A model generated the notes under the pieces. It worked only from the letters and a program-made list of their open reading frames with translations. It was not told the DNA's origin and made no database searches. Shown piece by piece: positions 25,588 to 33,241 of a stretch of 64,000 nucleotides of DNA. The DNA lies in assembly GCA_041395905.1 (NCBI GenBank), contig JAWKZP010000019.1, positions 36,472 to 100,471 on the forward strand, in the 5' to 3' direction. The stretch's first letter is position 1. The number at the start of each line of letters is the position of its first letter. The translations under genes were made by a program, and so were the position numbers. Source of the stretch: UBA7803 sp041395905. GTDB lineage: Bacteria; Pseudomonadota; Gammaproteobacteria; Pseudomonadales; Azotimanducaceae.

Positions 25588-25720
25588 GGTTCGCCTCTCC
25601 GAGCTGAACCACTGATACGGGCGATGCTAGTCCACCCGCAGGGATCAGGCCAGGCTCCGCCGGCGACGCGCAACATTCCCATGGGGCGGTCCAGCCGGAT
25701 GTGCCGGGCGAGGCAGCCCC

Positions 25721-26485
25721 TCAATCAGGCTCCACCAGCAGACGCCCATTGAGCGGCAGCACCGGTCGAGCGTTCATGCCCATCATGGTCTCCATCGCCC
25801 GGATCTGCTCAGGGCTGGCCTCGACGACGTCTTCCACCACATGCCAGTTCACCCCTTCCGAGCAGGGGGGCGTGGTCAGCGAGCCCATGTAGCGGTACAC
25901 CTCGATCTCCTCGGGGAGAAGCCCGTTCGGGTCGAGGGTCACGCCGCTGACCGTCTCGGGTTCAGCGCCGGCAGCAGCTGCCGCGTCGATGATTTTCTGC
26001 AGTTCGCCGTTGGCCTCGCCCGCTTCGAACAGCACCCCCAGGACTCCGAGCGAGCCCTCATCGGTGGCGTGCACGAAGTGGGCCACGAGCGGATAGTGCT
26101 CTCCCGAGAACGTGTGCTCGCTGGGCGTATGGAAGTGCACCTGCACCAGGTTGAACACGCTGCCGCCGCTGGTCATGTACGAGCCGGGGGCGAAGTTGGC
26201 CTGCACCGTCTTGCCGTTGTTGACGATCACCAGCGGACCCGGATCCCAGTCCGTGGAAACCTCCAGATCGCCTACCGCGTTTGCCTGCTTCAGGTCGATG
26301 GGCGACTGCATCAGGCCGGTTTTGCACAGCTCGTAGCGCGACGAGAGGTCTCCCCAGTGTTCGGGACCCGTGGCGCCCGCGTAGCCCCAGGCGCCTGATT
26401 CGTCCGCGGCGAACGCCGGCCCTGCCACCGCGGTCGCGATCAGCGTGCCGGCAACCGCGCGCGCAACCATGGAACGGGATTTCAT
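25721..26485 (-). CDS. Alpha-carbonic anhydrase (secreted)
   Basis: This 254-aa protein has a Sec signal peptide (MKSRSMVARAVAGTLIATAVAGPAFA) followed by the alpha-CA domain. Visible landmarks are QSPIDL near the start, the zinc ligands in VHFHTPSEHTF and the third His in AHFVH, and TTPPCSEGVNWHV. It catalyses reversible CO2 hydration in the periplasm. The ATG at 26485 is preceded by AAGGAG; the open frame extends upstream, but only this start gives a signal peptide. It stands alone between the P450 and the RND operon. Confidence 0.95.
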   Translation of the reverse strand: MKSRSMVARAVAGTLIATAVAGPAFAADESGAWGYAGATGPEHWGDLSSRYELCKTGLMQSPIDLKQANAVGDLEVSTDWDPGPLVIVNNGKTVQANFAPGSYMTSGGSVFNLVQVHFHTPSEHTFSGEHYPLVAHFVHATDEGSLGVLGVLFEAGEANGELQKIIDAAAAAGAEPETVSGVTLDPNGLLPEEIEVYRYMGSLTTPPCSEGVNWHVVEDVVEASPEQIRAMETMMGMNARPVLPLNGRLLVEPD

Positions 26486-26685
26486 CACTGGCTCTCCTTG
26501 TACTGTCTGCGCAACCTCCGCACAGGGGCAGGAGGCGGTGTGCCGCGCCCTCCAGGGGCTCGGTGCCGGGGACTTTGCCCGTCCCCGCCGACTCGGAAAA
26601 CCGGATAATTTCTGCGCCGTGATTCGAGATTTTCGATGAATTGAGATTAGCGCGCCGACACCTGCGCAGCGCGCGAACGCAAAGA

Positions 26686-27243
26686 TCAATCGAGACCGAG
26701 GTAGCAGCGCACCGCGCCCGCTTCGCGCACCACGAACGAGGTACCGCGAGGAATGAACAGCTCGTCACCGGGCTCGAGCACGTAGTCCACACCGTGCATC
26801 TCGATATCCAGCCGGCCATCGGTGACCACCAGCAGCGCATCCCTGCCCCGGGCTTCGTCCGGCAGCGACGGACCCGCGGGCAGCACGACGGTGGCGCAGC
26901 CGTAACCGCGCTCGCGCCAGTCGCGTGAAACCTCGCCATGATCCACGGGCACGCGGAACTTCCGCCGTATCACGAACTCTTCAGTCTCCGGCGCCGGATG
27001 CAGGCGCCCGGTGAGCAAGCCGTAGAGATGATCCTTCAGCTGCGCGCGGCGGCGCTTGAGGTCCTCGGTGTAGGCATCGGAGGGCGTCTCGATCTCCTGC
27101 TCGATGCGGTAGATCTCGTTGTCCAGGGCCTCGTAGTCCGCATACAGGCGGCGGAACTCCGCGCTCTCCAGCTTCAGATCGTGGACCCGTTGCTTCAGTT
27201 CGGGGAATTCGTGCGCCAGGTCTCTGTGGTGCTCGATCGTCAT
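26686..27243 (-). CDS. YdcH (DUF465)-cupin fusion protein
   Basis: This 185-aa protein carries at its N-terminus (about 1-80) a YdcH/DUF465 helical domain: HEFPELKQRVHDLK, LDNEIYRIEQEIETPSD and RRRAQLKDHLYGLL, a predicted coiled-coil hairpin. The C-terminal ~100 residues form a cupin-type sensor fold with DEARGRDALLVVTDGRLDIE and EPGDELFIPRGTSF. The usual cupin His pair is not obvious, so metal binding is doubtful. The gene overlaps the RND transporter stop by one base (TGATG), so it is translationally coupled to the efflux operon. The two domains normally occur in separate proteins, and the function is unknown. Confidence 0.82.
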   Translation of the reverse strand: MTIEHHRDLAHEFPELKQRVHDLKLESAEFRRLYADYEALDNEIYRIEQEIETPSDAYTEDLKRRRAQLKDHLYGLLTGRLHPAPETEEFVIRRKFRVPVDHGEVSRDWRERGYGCATVVLPAGPSLPDEARGRDALLVVTDGRLDIEMHGVDYVLEPGDELFIPRGTSFVVREAGAVRCYLGLD

Positions 27244-30200
27244 CAGATGGCCGGAGAGTCCGTGGCGAATTCCGCCACGTCGTGCCGCTGCGCATTGCGG
27301 TCCTTGGCCAGCAGCACGTATACCGCGGGCACCACGAACAGGGTGAACACCGTGCCCAGCCCGAGGCCGGTGAAGATCACCAGACCCATCTGAAAGCGGC
27401 TCACCGAGCCGGGGCCGGTAGCCAGCAGCAGGGGCACCATGGCCATCAGCATGGCGACGGTGGTCATGAGGATCGGCCGGTAGCGGGTAGCCGTGGCCCT
27501 GGCAACGGCCGCGCGCTTGTCGAGCCCCTCGGTCTCCTGCAGGCGGTTGGCGAAGTCGACGATCAGGATGCCGTTCTTGGCGATCAGGCCGATGAGCGTG
27601 ATCAGGCCGATCTGGGTGTACAGATTCACCGAGGCGAAGCCGAGGTAGATGAACAGCATGGCGCCGGCGATGGACATTGGCACCGACACCAGAATGATCA
27701 GCGGATCGCGCCAGCTCTCATATTGGGCCGCCAGCACCAGGTAGATGACCAGCAGCGACAGGAAGAAGGTGTAGAGCAGCGCGTTGCCCTGCTGCATGAG
27801 CTGCCGTGACTCCCCCATGTAGTCGTAGCTGATGTTCTGCGGGAACGTCTGCTGCGCCGTGGTCTCCATGAACGCCATGGCGTCGCCCAGAGACACGCCG
27901 GGCGCCATCAGCCCGCTGATGGTGACGCTGTTGAGCTGCTGGAACTGCGCGCGCTCGGTGGGCTCGATCTCGTGCTTGAGCGAGACGAAGCTGGCGAGCG
28001 GGATCAGCGTGCCGTCGCCGCCGCGCACGTGATAATCCTCCAGCAGCGATTCGTCCACCCGGTAGCGGCGCGCCACCTGCGGGATCACCTCGTAGCTGCG
28101 CCCCGCCTGATTGAAGCGGCTCACGTAGCCGCCGCCGAGCAGCGTCGCCAGCGTGGAGCCGAACTCGTCCATGTCCACGCCCAGATCCCCGGCGCGGTCG
28201 CGATCGATCACCAGGCGCGTCAGCGGCAGCGCGATCTCGGTGGACTTGCGCAGATACACGAAGTTGCCGCTGGCGTAGCCGGCGCCGATGACCTGGTCGG
28301 CCAGCTCCACGAGCTGCTGGTAGGTGGCATCGCCGGTGAGCACGAACTGCAGCGGCGTGCCCCGCGAGGCGCCCGGCAGCGACGGGAACGTGAACACGGC
28401 CACCTGCACGCCGGCGATCTGGCTCACCAGACGCTGCGCCAGCGGCTGCAGCTCCATCTGCGAGCGTTCGCGCTCTGCAACCGGCACGAAGCGGAAGCCG
28501 CCGAAGCTGCTCGCCGGGGTGCCGCCGCCACCGATCAGCAGAAAGCTGCGCAGGTACTCGGGGAAGGTTTCGAACGCCTTCACGACCTCCGCGGCATGGG
28601 CCTCGGTGTACTCCAGCGTTGCGGTCTCCGGCGCCGAGATCTGCACGTTCAGCACCTCCCGGTCTTCGGTGGGCGCCAGTTCCTTGGTGCTGCCCTGATA
28701 CAGAAAGTCGATGGAGCCGGTGACGGTGAGCGCCACCAGCAGCGGCACCGGCAGGAACTTCAGGGCATCGCGCAGCAGCCACTGATGCACACGCACCTGT
28801 AGGGAGAACGCCCAGTCGACGAACCGTTCCAGCGCGCTGCTGTGTTCGCGATCGGGCAGGATACGCGCCGCCAGCATGGGCGCCAGCGTGAGTGCCACGA
28901 TGCCGGAAATGAGCACGGTGCCGGCCAGGGTGTAGGCGAACTCGGTGAACAGCGACCCCGCCAGCCCGCCCATGAACCCGATGGGGGCGTACACGGCTAT
29001 CAGCGTGGTGGTCATGGAGATGATCGGCAGCACCAGCTCGCGCGCACCCGAAAGCGCGGCCTCGAACGGCGACTGGCCTGCCACGATATGGCGGTGCACG
29101 TTCTCCACCACCACGATGGCGTCGTCCACCACCAGGCCGATGGCCAGCAGCAAGGCCAGCAGCGTCAGCAGGTTGATGGAGAAACCCATGAGCAGCATGA
29201 GGAAGGCACCGCCCACCAACGAAAGCGGTACCGCGAGCGCCGGGATCACCGCCGCCCGCCAGGTGCCGAGCGACAGGAACACGATCAGCAGCACGATCGC
29301 CAGCGCCTCCATGAGCGTGGTGTACACCTCGTCGATGGAATCCTGGATGTACAGGCTGCCGTCGTAGATCAGCTCCAGCGACATGCCCGGCGGCAGCTGA
29401 GCGCGGATGTCGGGCAGCAGCGCGTTCACCTCGGCTGAGAGCGACAGCGGGTTGGCGCCCGGCGTCGGCGTCAGCGCGAGCATCACGCAGGGACGGCCGC
29501 TGAACCAGCTTTCCTGATCCGGATTGCTGGTTGAAAGAACCACGTCGGCCACGTCCTTGAGCCGCGTCACTGCGGAGCCGTCGGTACGCAGCACCAGGTT
29601 CTCGAACTCCTCCACCGTGGTGAGATTGGTGGTGGCCGACAGATTGATCTTGACCGTATCGCCCTTGGTCTGGCCTACCGCGGACTGCACGTTTTCCTGC
29701 AGCAGCGCCCGGCGCACCTCCGAGGCGGTCATGTCGAGCGCGGTAAGGCGTACCGGGTCCAGCCACACCCGCAGCGCCATGGTCTGATCGCCGTTGATGC
29801 CCGCCTTCGCGACCCCGGAGAGGGCCTGCAGCCGCGGCACGATGCTGCGCAGGGTGTAGTCGGTCATCTGCGCGGTGTTCATGTCCTCGCTCACCAGCGC
29901 CATGTAGATCAGCGCCCAGCCTTCGCTGGTGGACAGCGAGATCACCGGGTCCAGCGCCTCACGGGGCAGGTTGTTGCGCTCGCTGGCGATCTTGCCCTGA
30001 ATCTCCGCGAGGGCGTCGTAGGGGTCGTAGTTCAGGTTCATGTACGCCTGAATCATCGACACGCCCTGGCGGGAGTTGGACGTCACGTAGTCGATGCCTT
30101 CCGCCTCGGAGGCGGCGCGCTGCAGGGGCTCGGTGATGAACGACTGCACCAGGTCCGCGTCGGCGCCCGGAAAGGCCGTCATCACCGTCACCAGCGCCTG

Positions 30201-30323
30201 CTCGGTCTTGGGGTACTCGCGCAGCTCCAGCGACAACAGCGAGCGCACGCCCAGCAGCAGGATCAGCAGGCTGATGACCGATGACAGCACCGGCCGGCGT
30301 ACGAAGACATCGGTGATCTTCAT
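27243..30323 (-). CDS. RND-family efflux transporter permease
   Basis: This 1026-aa inner-membrane transporter has the AcrB/MexF architecture, two repeats of transmembrane segments around large periplasmic porter loops. The first TM is VRRPVLSSVISLLILLLG. The proton-relay pair appears in LAIGLVVDDAIVVVENVHRH, and AKNGILIVDFANRL lies in the second half. It exports hydrophobic compounds, drugs or metabolites using the proton gradient. It overlaps the adaptor gene by 4 nt and the YdcH-cupin gene by 1 nt. No outer-membrane TolC-like partner is encoded here, so a channel from elsewhere must be used. Confidence 0.95.
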   Translation of the reverse strand: MKITDVFVRRPVLSSVISLLILLLGVRSLLSLELREYPKTEQALVTVMTAFPGADADLVQSFITEPLQRAASEAEGIDYVTSNSRQGVSMIQAYMNLNYDPYDALAEIQGKIASERNNLPREALDPVISLSTSEGWALIYMALVSEDMNTAQMTDYTLRSIVPRLQALSGVAKAGINGDQTMALRVWLDPVRLTALDMTASEVRRALLQENVQSAVGQTKGDTVKINLSATTNLTTVEEFENLVLRTDGSAVTRLKDVADVVLSTSNPDQESWFSGRPCVMLALTPTPGANPLSLSAEVNALLPDIRAQLPPGMSLELIYDGSLYIQDSIDEVYTTLMEALAIVLLIVFLSLGTWRAAVIPALAVPLSLVGGAFLMLLMGFSINLLTLLALLLAIGLVVDDAIVVVENVHRHIVAGQSPFEAALSGARELVLPIISMTTTLIAVYAPIGFMGGLAGSLFTEFAYTLAGTVLISGIVALTLAPMLAARILPDREHSSALERFVDWAFSLQVRVHQWLLRDALKFLPVPLLVALTVTGSIDFLYQGSTKELAPTEDREVLNVQISAPETATLEYTEAHAAEVVKAFETFPEYLRSFLLIGGGGTPASSFGGFRFVPVAERERSQMELQPLAQRLVSQIAGVQVAVFTFPSLPGASRGTPLQFVLTGDATYQQLVELADQVIGAGYASGNFVYLRKSTEIALPLTRLVIDRDRAGDLGVDMDEFGSTLATLLGGGYVSRFNQAGRSYEVIPQVARRYRVDESLLEDYHVRGGDGTLIPLASFVSLKHEIEPTERAQFQQLNSVTISGLMAPGVSLGDAMAFMETTAQQTFPQNISYDYMGESRQLMQQGNALLYTFFLSLLVIYLVLAAQYESWRDPLIILVSVPMSIAGAMLFIYLGFASVNLYTQIGLITLIGLIAKNGILIVDFANRLQETEGLDKRAAVARATATRYRPILMTTVAMLMAMVPLLLATGPGSVSRFQMGLVIFTGLGLGTVFTLFVVPAVYVLLAKDRNAQRHDVAEFATDSPAI

Positions 30324-31468
30324 CGGTCGCCCACGTCCTGGGGCAGCGGAATGCCGGGATCGACGACGATGGCCTGGCCGTCGCGCAGCTTCATGTGGCC
30401 CGTGTGCACCACCCTCTGGCCGGCCGTGAGGCCAGAGAGAACCTCCACCTGGTCACCCCGCGTGCGCCCCACCTTGATGGGCTGACGCTTCACGGTGAGC
30501 TTGCCTTCGGTCTCCTGAATGGTGAACACGGACTCCCCGTAGGCAAAGAAGCTGATGGCCGTGCGCGGCAGGGTGAGCACCGGCTCGGCGCCGCTCAGGA
30601 TCAGATGCACCGTGGCGAACATGCCCGGCTGCAGACGCAGGTCCTCGTTGGCCAGCTGCCCGCGCAGCTTGAGCGTGCGGCTGCGCACGTCCACGTCCGG
30701 GCTGATTACGATCACCTCGCCATGAAACACCTCGTCGGGCCAGGCGGCGACGCTCACCTCCAGAGTCTGGCCGGGTTGCAGCGCACCCCGGTGCCGTTCC
30801 GGCACGGTGAAGTCAACGTAGATCGGCGCCAGACTCTGCAGCCGGACAATGGGATCCCCCGGCGCGATGATGTCGCCCAGGCTCACCTGGCGGATACCCA
30901 GCACGCCGTCGAACGGCGCCCGCACCACCTTGCGTTGCACCAGAACCTCCTGGCGTTCCACCTGCGCCTGCAGGCTCGCCATCTGCGACTGAGTGCGGTC
31001 CAGCAACGACTGGGAGAAAGCAGCCGAGCCGCGCAGCTTCTGCACCCGTTGGAACTCCAGCTGCGCCAGGTTGAGCTCCGCCTTCAGCGCCTCGAGCTGG
31101 GCCCGATCGTCACCGGCATCCAGGCGTACCAGCACGTCCCCCGCGCGCACCGGCGCACCGGACTCGAAGTTGATCTCCATCACCTTGCCGGGCACTTCGG
31201 ACGCCACCGCCACGTCCTGTACGGCCGTGATGTCCCCCACCGCCTCGATGCGTTGAGCCCACTGGGTGACCTGCACCTCGGTGGCCGTGACCGTGGCGGG
31301 CGGCGGCCCGCCCGCCATGGCACTGGCCCGGGCGGCGTTCTGGTTGTGCTTGACGACGGCGACGCCGGCAATCAGCAGGCCGAGGGCAACGATGGTGGCG
31401 GCGATTCTCAAAAACACGGTACGGCGGGATCCCCGGGGGCAATCACGTAGTTTCGCATAGACCCCCAT
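30320..31468 (-). CDS. RND efflux periplasmic adaptor (membrane fusion protein)
   Basis: This 382-aa adaptor has an N-terminal membrane anchor (RTVFLRIAATIVALGLLIAGVAVV) and a lipoyl-like barrel-sandwich half-motif, INFESGAPVRAGDVLVRLDAGDD. A coiled-coil hairpin (LKAELNLAQLEFQRVQKL) and the second lipoyl half PFDGVLGIRQVSLGDIIAPG follow. It bridges the RND permease to an outer-membrane channel. The start at 31468 fits the anchor; the frame is open further upstream without RND-like sequence. It is the first gene of the adaptor-permease-cupin operon and is divergent from the HAD gene. Confidence 0.92.
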   Translation of the reverse strand: MGVYAKLRDCPRGSRRTVFLRIAATIVALGLLIAGVAVVKHNQNAARASAMAGGPPPATVTATEVQVTQWAQRIEAVGDITAVQDVAVASEVPGKVMEINFESGAPVRAGDVLVRLDAGDDRAQLEALKAELNLAQLEFQRVQKLRGSAAFSQSLLDRTQSQMASLQAQVERQEVLVQRKVVRAPFDGVLGIRQVSLGDIIAPGDPIVRLQSLAPIYVDFTVPERHRGALQPGQTLEVSVAAWPDEVFHGEVIVISPDVDVRSRTLKLRGQLANEDLRLQPGMFATVHLILSGAEPVLTLPRTAISFFAYGESVFTIQETEGKLTVKRQPIKVGRTRGDQVEVLSGLTAGQRVVHTGHMKLRDGQAIVVDPGIPLPQDVGDR

Positions 31469-31644
31469 GAGGTCTAAAGCCCATTGCCCCAGAACCGACC
31501 ATTGGGCCGCCACAGCCCGCTGAACGGGGCGCGGTATCGCACCGGCCGGACCCTGACGCGATCCCTGTGATCGCAGCCGGATTGTCCAGGCAGAAGGCGT
31601 TAGACTGGCGGGCTTGTGAACCCTCCAAGGAGCAACGGCAGACG

Positions 31645-32439
31645 ATGATCCGCCTGGTCGCACTGGACATCGACGGCACCCTGCTGGCACCAGGCGTCGA
31701 CACCCGGGCCCTGCCCGGTCCGGCCATGACTCAGGCCGTGCACGAGCTGCACGAAGCGGGCATCGTGGTGGTGCTTGCCACAGGACGCATGTACCCGGGC
31801 ACCGCGCACGTGGCCAGACACCTCGGCATCAACCAGCCGCTGATCTGCCAGCAGGGCGCCTCGGTGCACGAGTTCGACGGCAGCCTCCGTCACCGCTGCG
31901 CGATTGAGGAAGAAATCGCCCTGGAGCTCTACGACTACGCCGTCAGCCGGCGCTGGCCGCTGGCCTGGTTCGACGCGCACCGCTACCTGGTGACCGCCCA
32001 CAACCCCGAGGCGCAGTTCTTCGCCGACGTCTCCCAGATCGAGATGGAGATTCACCCCACGCCGCACCAGTCCGGCGTGCGCGCCACCGGCATCGACATC
32101 ATCAGCAGCCGCGAGCACGCGCGAAAAGTCCACACCCTGCTGGAGGCCCGCTACGGCGGGCGCATCACGCTGCTCGACTTTCCCTCCGTCACCGCCGTGC
32201 ACGCGCCCGAGGCGAGCAAGGGCAACGCGCTGCGCACGCTCGCCGACGAACTCGGCATCGCCCGCGACGAAGTGCTGGCCATCGGCGACAGCGTCAACGA
32301 CGTATCGATGCTGAGCTGGGCGGGGCACAGCGCCGCACCCCAGCACTGTGACCAGTACGCGCGCGCTTCCGTAAAGGAGATTCTGCCCGGACAGGGGGTG
32401 GACGGTGTCGCCGCGAGGTTGCGATCGCTACTTGAATAG
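31645..32439 (+). CDS. Cof-type HAD-superfamily phosphatase
   Basis: This 264-aa cytoplasmic hydrolase has motif I DIDGTLL with the nucleophile Asp near residue 8, motif II VLATGR and the terminal motif III/IV GDSVNDVSML. The middle ~100 residues form the type IIB cap. Such enzymes dephosphorylate sugar phosphates or phosphorylated cofactors, with loose specificity. The ATG at 31645 is chosen for the family N-terminus (MIRLVALDIDGT), with AAGGAG 12 nt upstream. It is divergent from the RND adaptor. Confidence 0.9.
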   Translation: MIRLVALDIDGTLLAPGVDTRALPGPAMTQAVHELHEAGIVVVLATGRMYPGTAHVARHLGINQPLICQQGASVHEFDGSLRHRCAIEEEIALELYDYAVSRRWPLAWFDAHRYLVTAHNPEAQFFADVSQIEMEIHPTPHQSGVRATGIDIISSREHARKVHTLLEARYGGRITLLDFPSVTAVHAPEASKGNALRTLADELGIARDEVLAIGDSVNDVSMLSWAGHSAAPQHCDQYARASVKEILPGQGVDGVAARLRSLLE

Positions 32440-32447
32440 CGATCGCA
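32420..32447. terminator. Perfect hairpin across the HAD gene stop codon
   Basis: TGCGATCGCT and AGCGATCGCA form a 10-bp perfect stem around an 8-nt loop, and the stop codon (32437-32439) lies at the loop-stem border. There is no T-run on either side, so it is not a standard intrinsic terminator. It may stall or protect transcripts between the convergent HAD and cupin genes. Confidence 0.45.
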
Positions 32448-32487
32448 CTCTCTCGGCGGCAGAATCGATGAAAGGGTCACGTCCTCC

Positions 32488-33024
32488 TCAGGGCAGGAAG
32501 TAGCAACCCTCCGGACCCTCACCCGTCGGAATAACCGGCGCCGTCTGAATTCCGAAGAAGACCGCGATCAGTACCACCTCCTGATCACTGTCGTTACGCA
32601 CGGCGTGCAGATCACCGACGCCCGGATCGACGAATGCATTCCCCGGCGGGTAGTCGGTCGGTATGCAGTCTTCACCGACGACGTTGGTGACGGTGCCGGG
32701 GCCCGTGTTGATCAGGAAGCCCGAACCCTCGTGCGTATGCCAGGGAGCGATCCCCCCGGCCTCAATGGTAATCCGCAGGACCACCATGTCGGATGCGTCC
32801 TGCATCTGCAGAACCTGGGTTGCGCCCATGGTGTCCTTGACCCGGAACTTCGCCGACACCGCGTCGTCGTAGAACGTCCCGCGTCCCAGCGCCTCGGCAT
32901 GGGGAAGCCCATGATCAGCACTGGCCTGCAGCCCGATCGTAGAGAGCGCCGCCGCGCCCAGCGCACCCAGCAGAGGACCCCGCCGCCGACGTCCGCTGGC
33001 GTCCCGCGTATTCATGCGTTTCAT
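32488..33024 (-). CDS. Secreted cupin-domain protein
   Basis: This ~178-aa protein has a basic Sec or Tat-like leader (RRRRGPLLGALGAAALSTIGLQ to ASA) and then a single cupin barrel with PWHTHEGSGFLI at the metal-binding His pair and GVGDLHAVRN near the C-terminal His. It is probably periplasmic. Cupins bind metals and carry out varied dioxygenase or isomerase reactions, so the reaction is open. The start 33024 (MKRMNTRD) is favoured because GGAGG lies 10 nt before it; an ATG at 33042 is also possible. It is convergent with the HAD gene and upstream of the TIR-region regulators on the opposite strand. Confidence 0.8.
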   Translation of the reverse strand: MKRMNTRDASGRRRRGPLLGALGAAALSTIGLQASADHGLPHAEALGRGTFYDDAVSAKFRVKDTMGATQVLQMQDASDMVVLRITIEAGGIAPWHTHEGSGFLINTGPGTVTNVVGEDCIPTDYPPGNAFVDPGVGDLHAVRNDSDQEVVLIAVFFGIQTAPVIPTGEGPEGCYFLP

Positions 33025-33241
33025 ATCGCTCAATCCTCCCATCTCACGATTTCCTGCCTATGCGCGGGTCGCCCGCCCATCGGCCCCGCAACCACACTAG
33101 ATCCGACGGCGCCCCGAGAAATGACGGTGGTTTGGGAAAGTTCTGAGTTTTCTCTGAGAGTTCGCGGAATCATCCACGCGAGAAAACTGACAGGACTAGG
33201 ATCCGTGCGTAAGATCGATCCGACGAACAAGGGGGGATCCG

